From contig NW_019775236.1 of assembly GCF_001039355.2 (NCBI RefSeq), positions 130,130-194,129 of the forward strand: a stretch of DNA of 64,000 nt, read 5' to 3'. Position 1 is the stretch's first letter, and each line of letters starts with the position of its first letter. The DNA is from Lingula anatina (Eukaryota; Brachiopoda; Lingulata; Lingulida; Lingulidae). Under the pieces are notes generated by a model that saw only the letters and a program-made list of their open reading frames with translations, was not told the origin of the DNA and searched no databases. This document shows positions 63,601 through 64,000 of this stretch, in pieces. The position numbers and the translations under genes were made by a program.

Positions 63601-64000
63601 AATAGCTGGCTCGGAATTTTGCCATCGCAGACGTAAGTAAAAAAAAGCAAATTGTTCACTTCGGTGACTTCAGTTGCATCTTTCCCACTTGATTTTACTT
63701 TATGTCTGTTGTGCATTTATCATACCCAAAACCAAAGTGATTTTTTGTTGGTGCATTATGTGAAGTGAAAAAAGGCTAAGTATCTCAGGAATCTTGACTG
63801 CTCTCCCCCCAAATCTATAGTTGTTTTAAGTATTATTTTAAAAGAATAAACATGTACTGTTTTTATATTTCTCATCAGAAATAAACTGATGTTTTAAAAG
63901 CCTTGGAAAAACAGGTGCATATTCTAAATATTGTTCCTTGAAAAACATATATTACACATGTCCACTCACAAAAAATAGTACAGAAAGCTGATAATTTAAT
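60649..64000. other. Second-copy neurexin intron to the window end
   Basis: Repeats the intron after LNS2 exon b of the first copy. No exon is seen. Differs in homopolymer lengths (six C near 63804-63809 against 17 C in copy 1) and lacks the 66-bp duplication. Confidence 0.7.

Larger units (their letters stand above)
57851..64000. repeat. Second unit of the ~11-kb neurexin duplication (incomplete)
   Basis: Collinear with 46805 to about 53050. The offset drifts from about 11046 at the start to 11024 and 11028 at the two exons, so small indels are present. It begins directly after the 'n' at 57850. Coding differences seen are synonymous (TTA/TTG Leu, ACT/ACC Thr, AGA/AGG Arg). Confidence 0.9.

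Overview
The window is nuclear DNA from an invertebrate animal. Genes are split by AT-rich introns with GT-AG sites, and they include an axonemal dynein, an alpha-neurexin, a secreted fibrinogen-domain protein and a NEMO/optineurin-type adaptor. Together with scattered MITEs and many microsatellites this fits a marine invertebrate. A lophotrochozoan such as a mollusc is my best guess, but nothing here fixes the phylum.

Layout. (1) 66-2007, minus: first two coding exons of an outer-arm axonemal dynein heavy chain (DNAH17-like), with a long-armed foldback transposon in intron 1. (2) 2227/2735-9274, plus: PGS1, mitochondrial phosphatidylglycerophosphate synthase, head-to-head with the dynein gene; introns 5 and 6 carry mobile-element insertions. 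(3) 9275-12438: PGS1 3' flank with a palindromic MITE and other repeats. (4) 12439-15841, minus: a seven-exon, 528-residue NEMO/optineurin-like ubiquitin-binding adaptor. (5) 15842-18769: its promoter, with a kappaB-like/CRE-like pair, then a repeat-rich stretch with an assembly gap. (6) 18770-23644, minus: a 1075-residue secreted protein of unusual architecture: signal peptide, long Lys-rich then acidic disordered region, coiled coil, fibrinogen C-terminal domain. (7) 23645-38445: about 15 kb without a recognisable gene, probably including the 5' flank of the next gene. (8) 38446 to beyond the window, plus: an alpha-neurexin, with signal peptide, LNS1 and EGF in the first coding exon and LNS2 in three further exons.

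Assembly caveats. From 57851 to the window end the sequence repeats 46805 to about 53050 (roughly 11 kb offset), including two LNS2 exons whose encoded protein is unchanged. The copy starts directly after a single 'n'. A single 'n' at 612 also separates two copies of a 163-bp block, and a 21-n gap lies at 17012-17032. Both single-n duplications look more like unresolved haplotypes or overlaps than biology, and the splice phases of the second neurexin copy support that.

The genes do not form a pathway. The notable points are the DNAH17-PGS1 linkage (these genes are also neighbours in vertebrates, in another orientation), the fibrinogen-domain protein with its 2.5-kb charged exon, and a probable GC-AG intron in neurexin.
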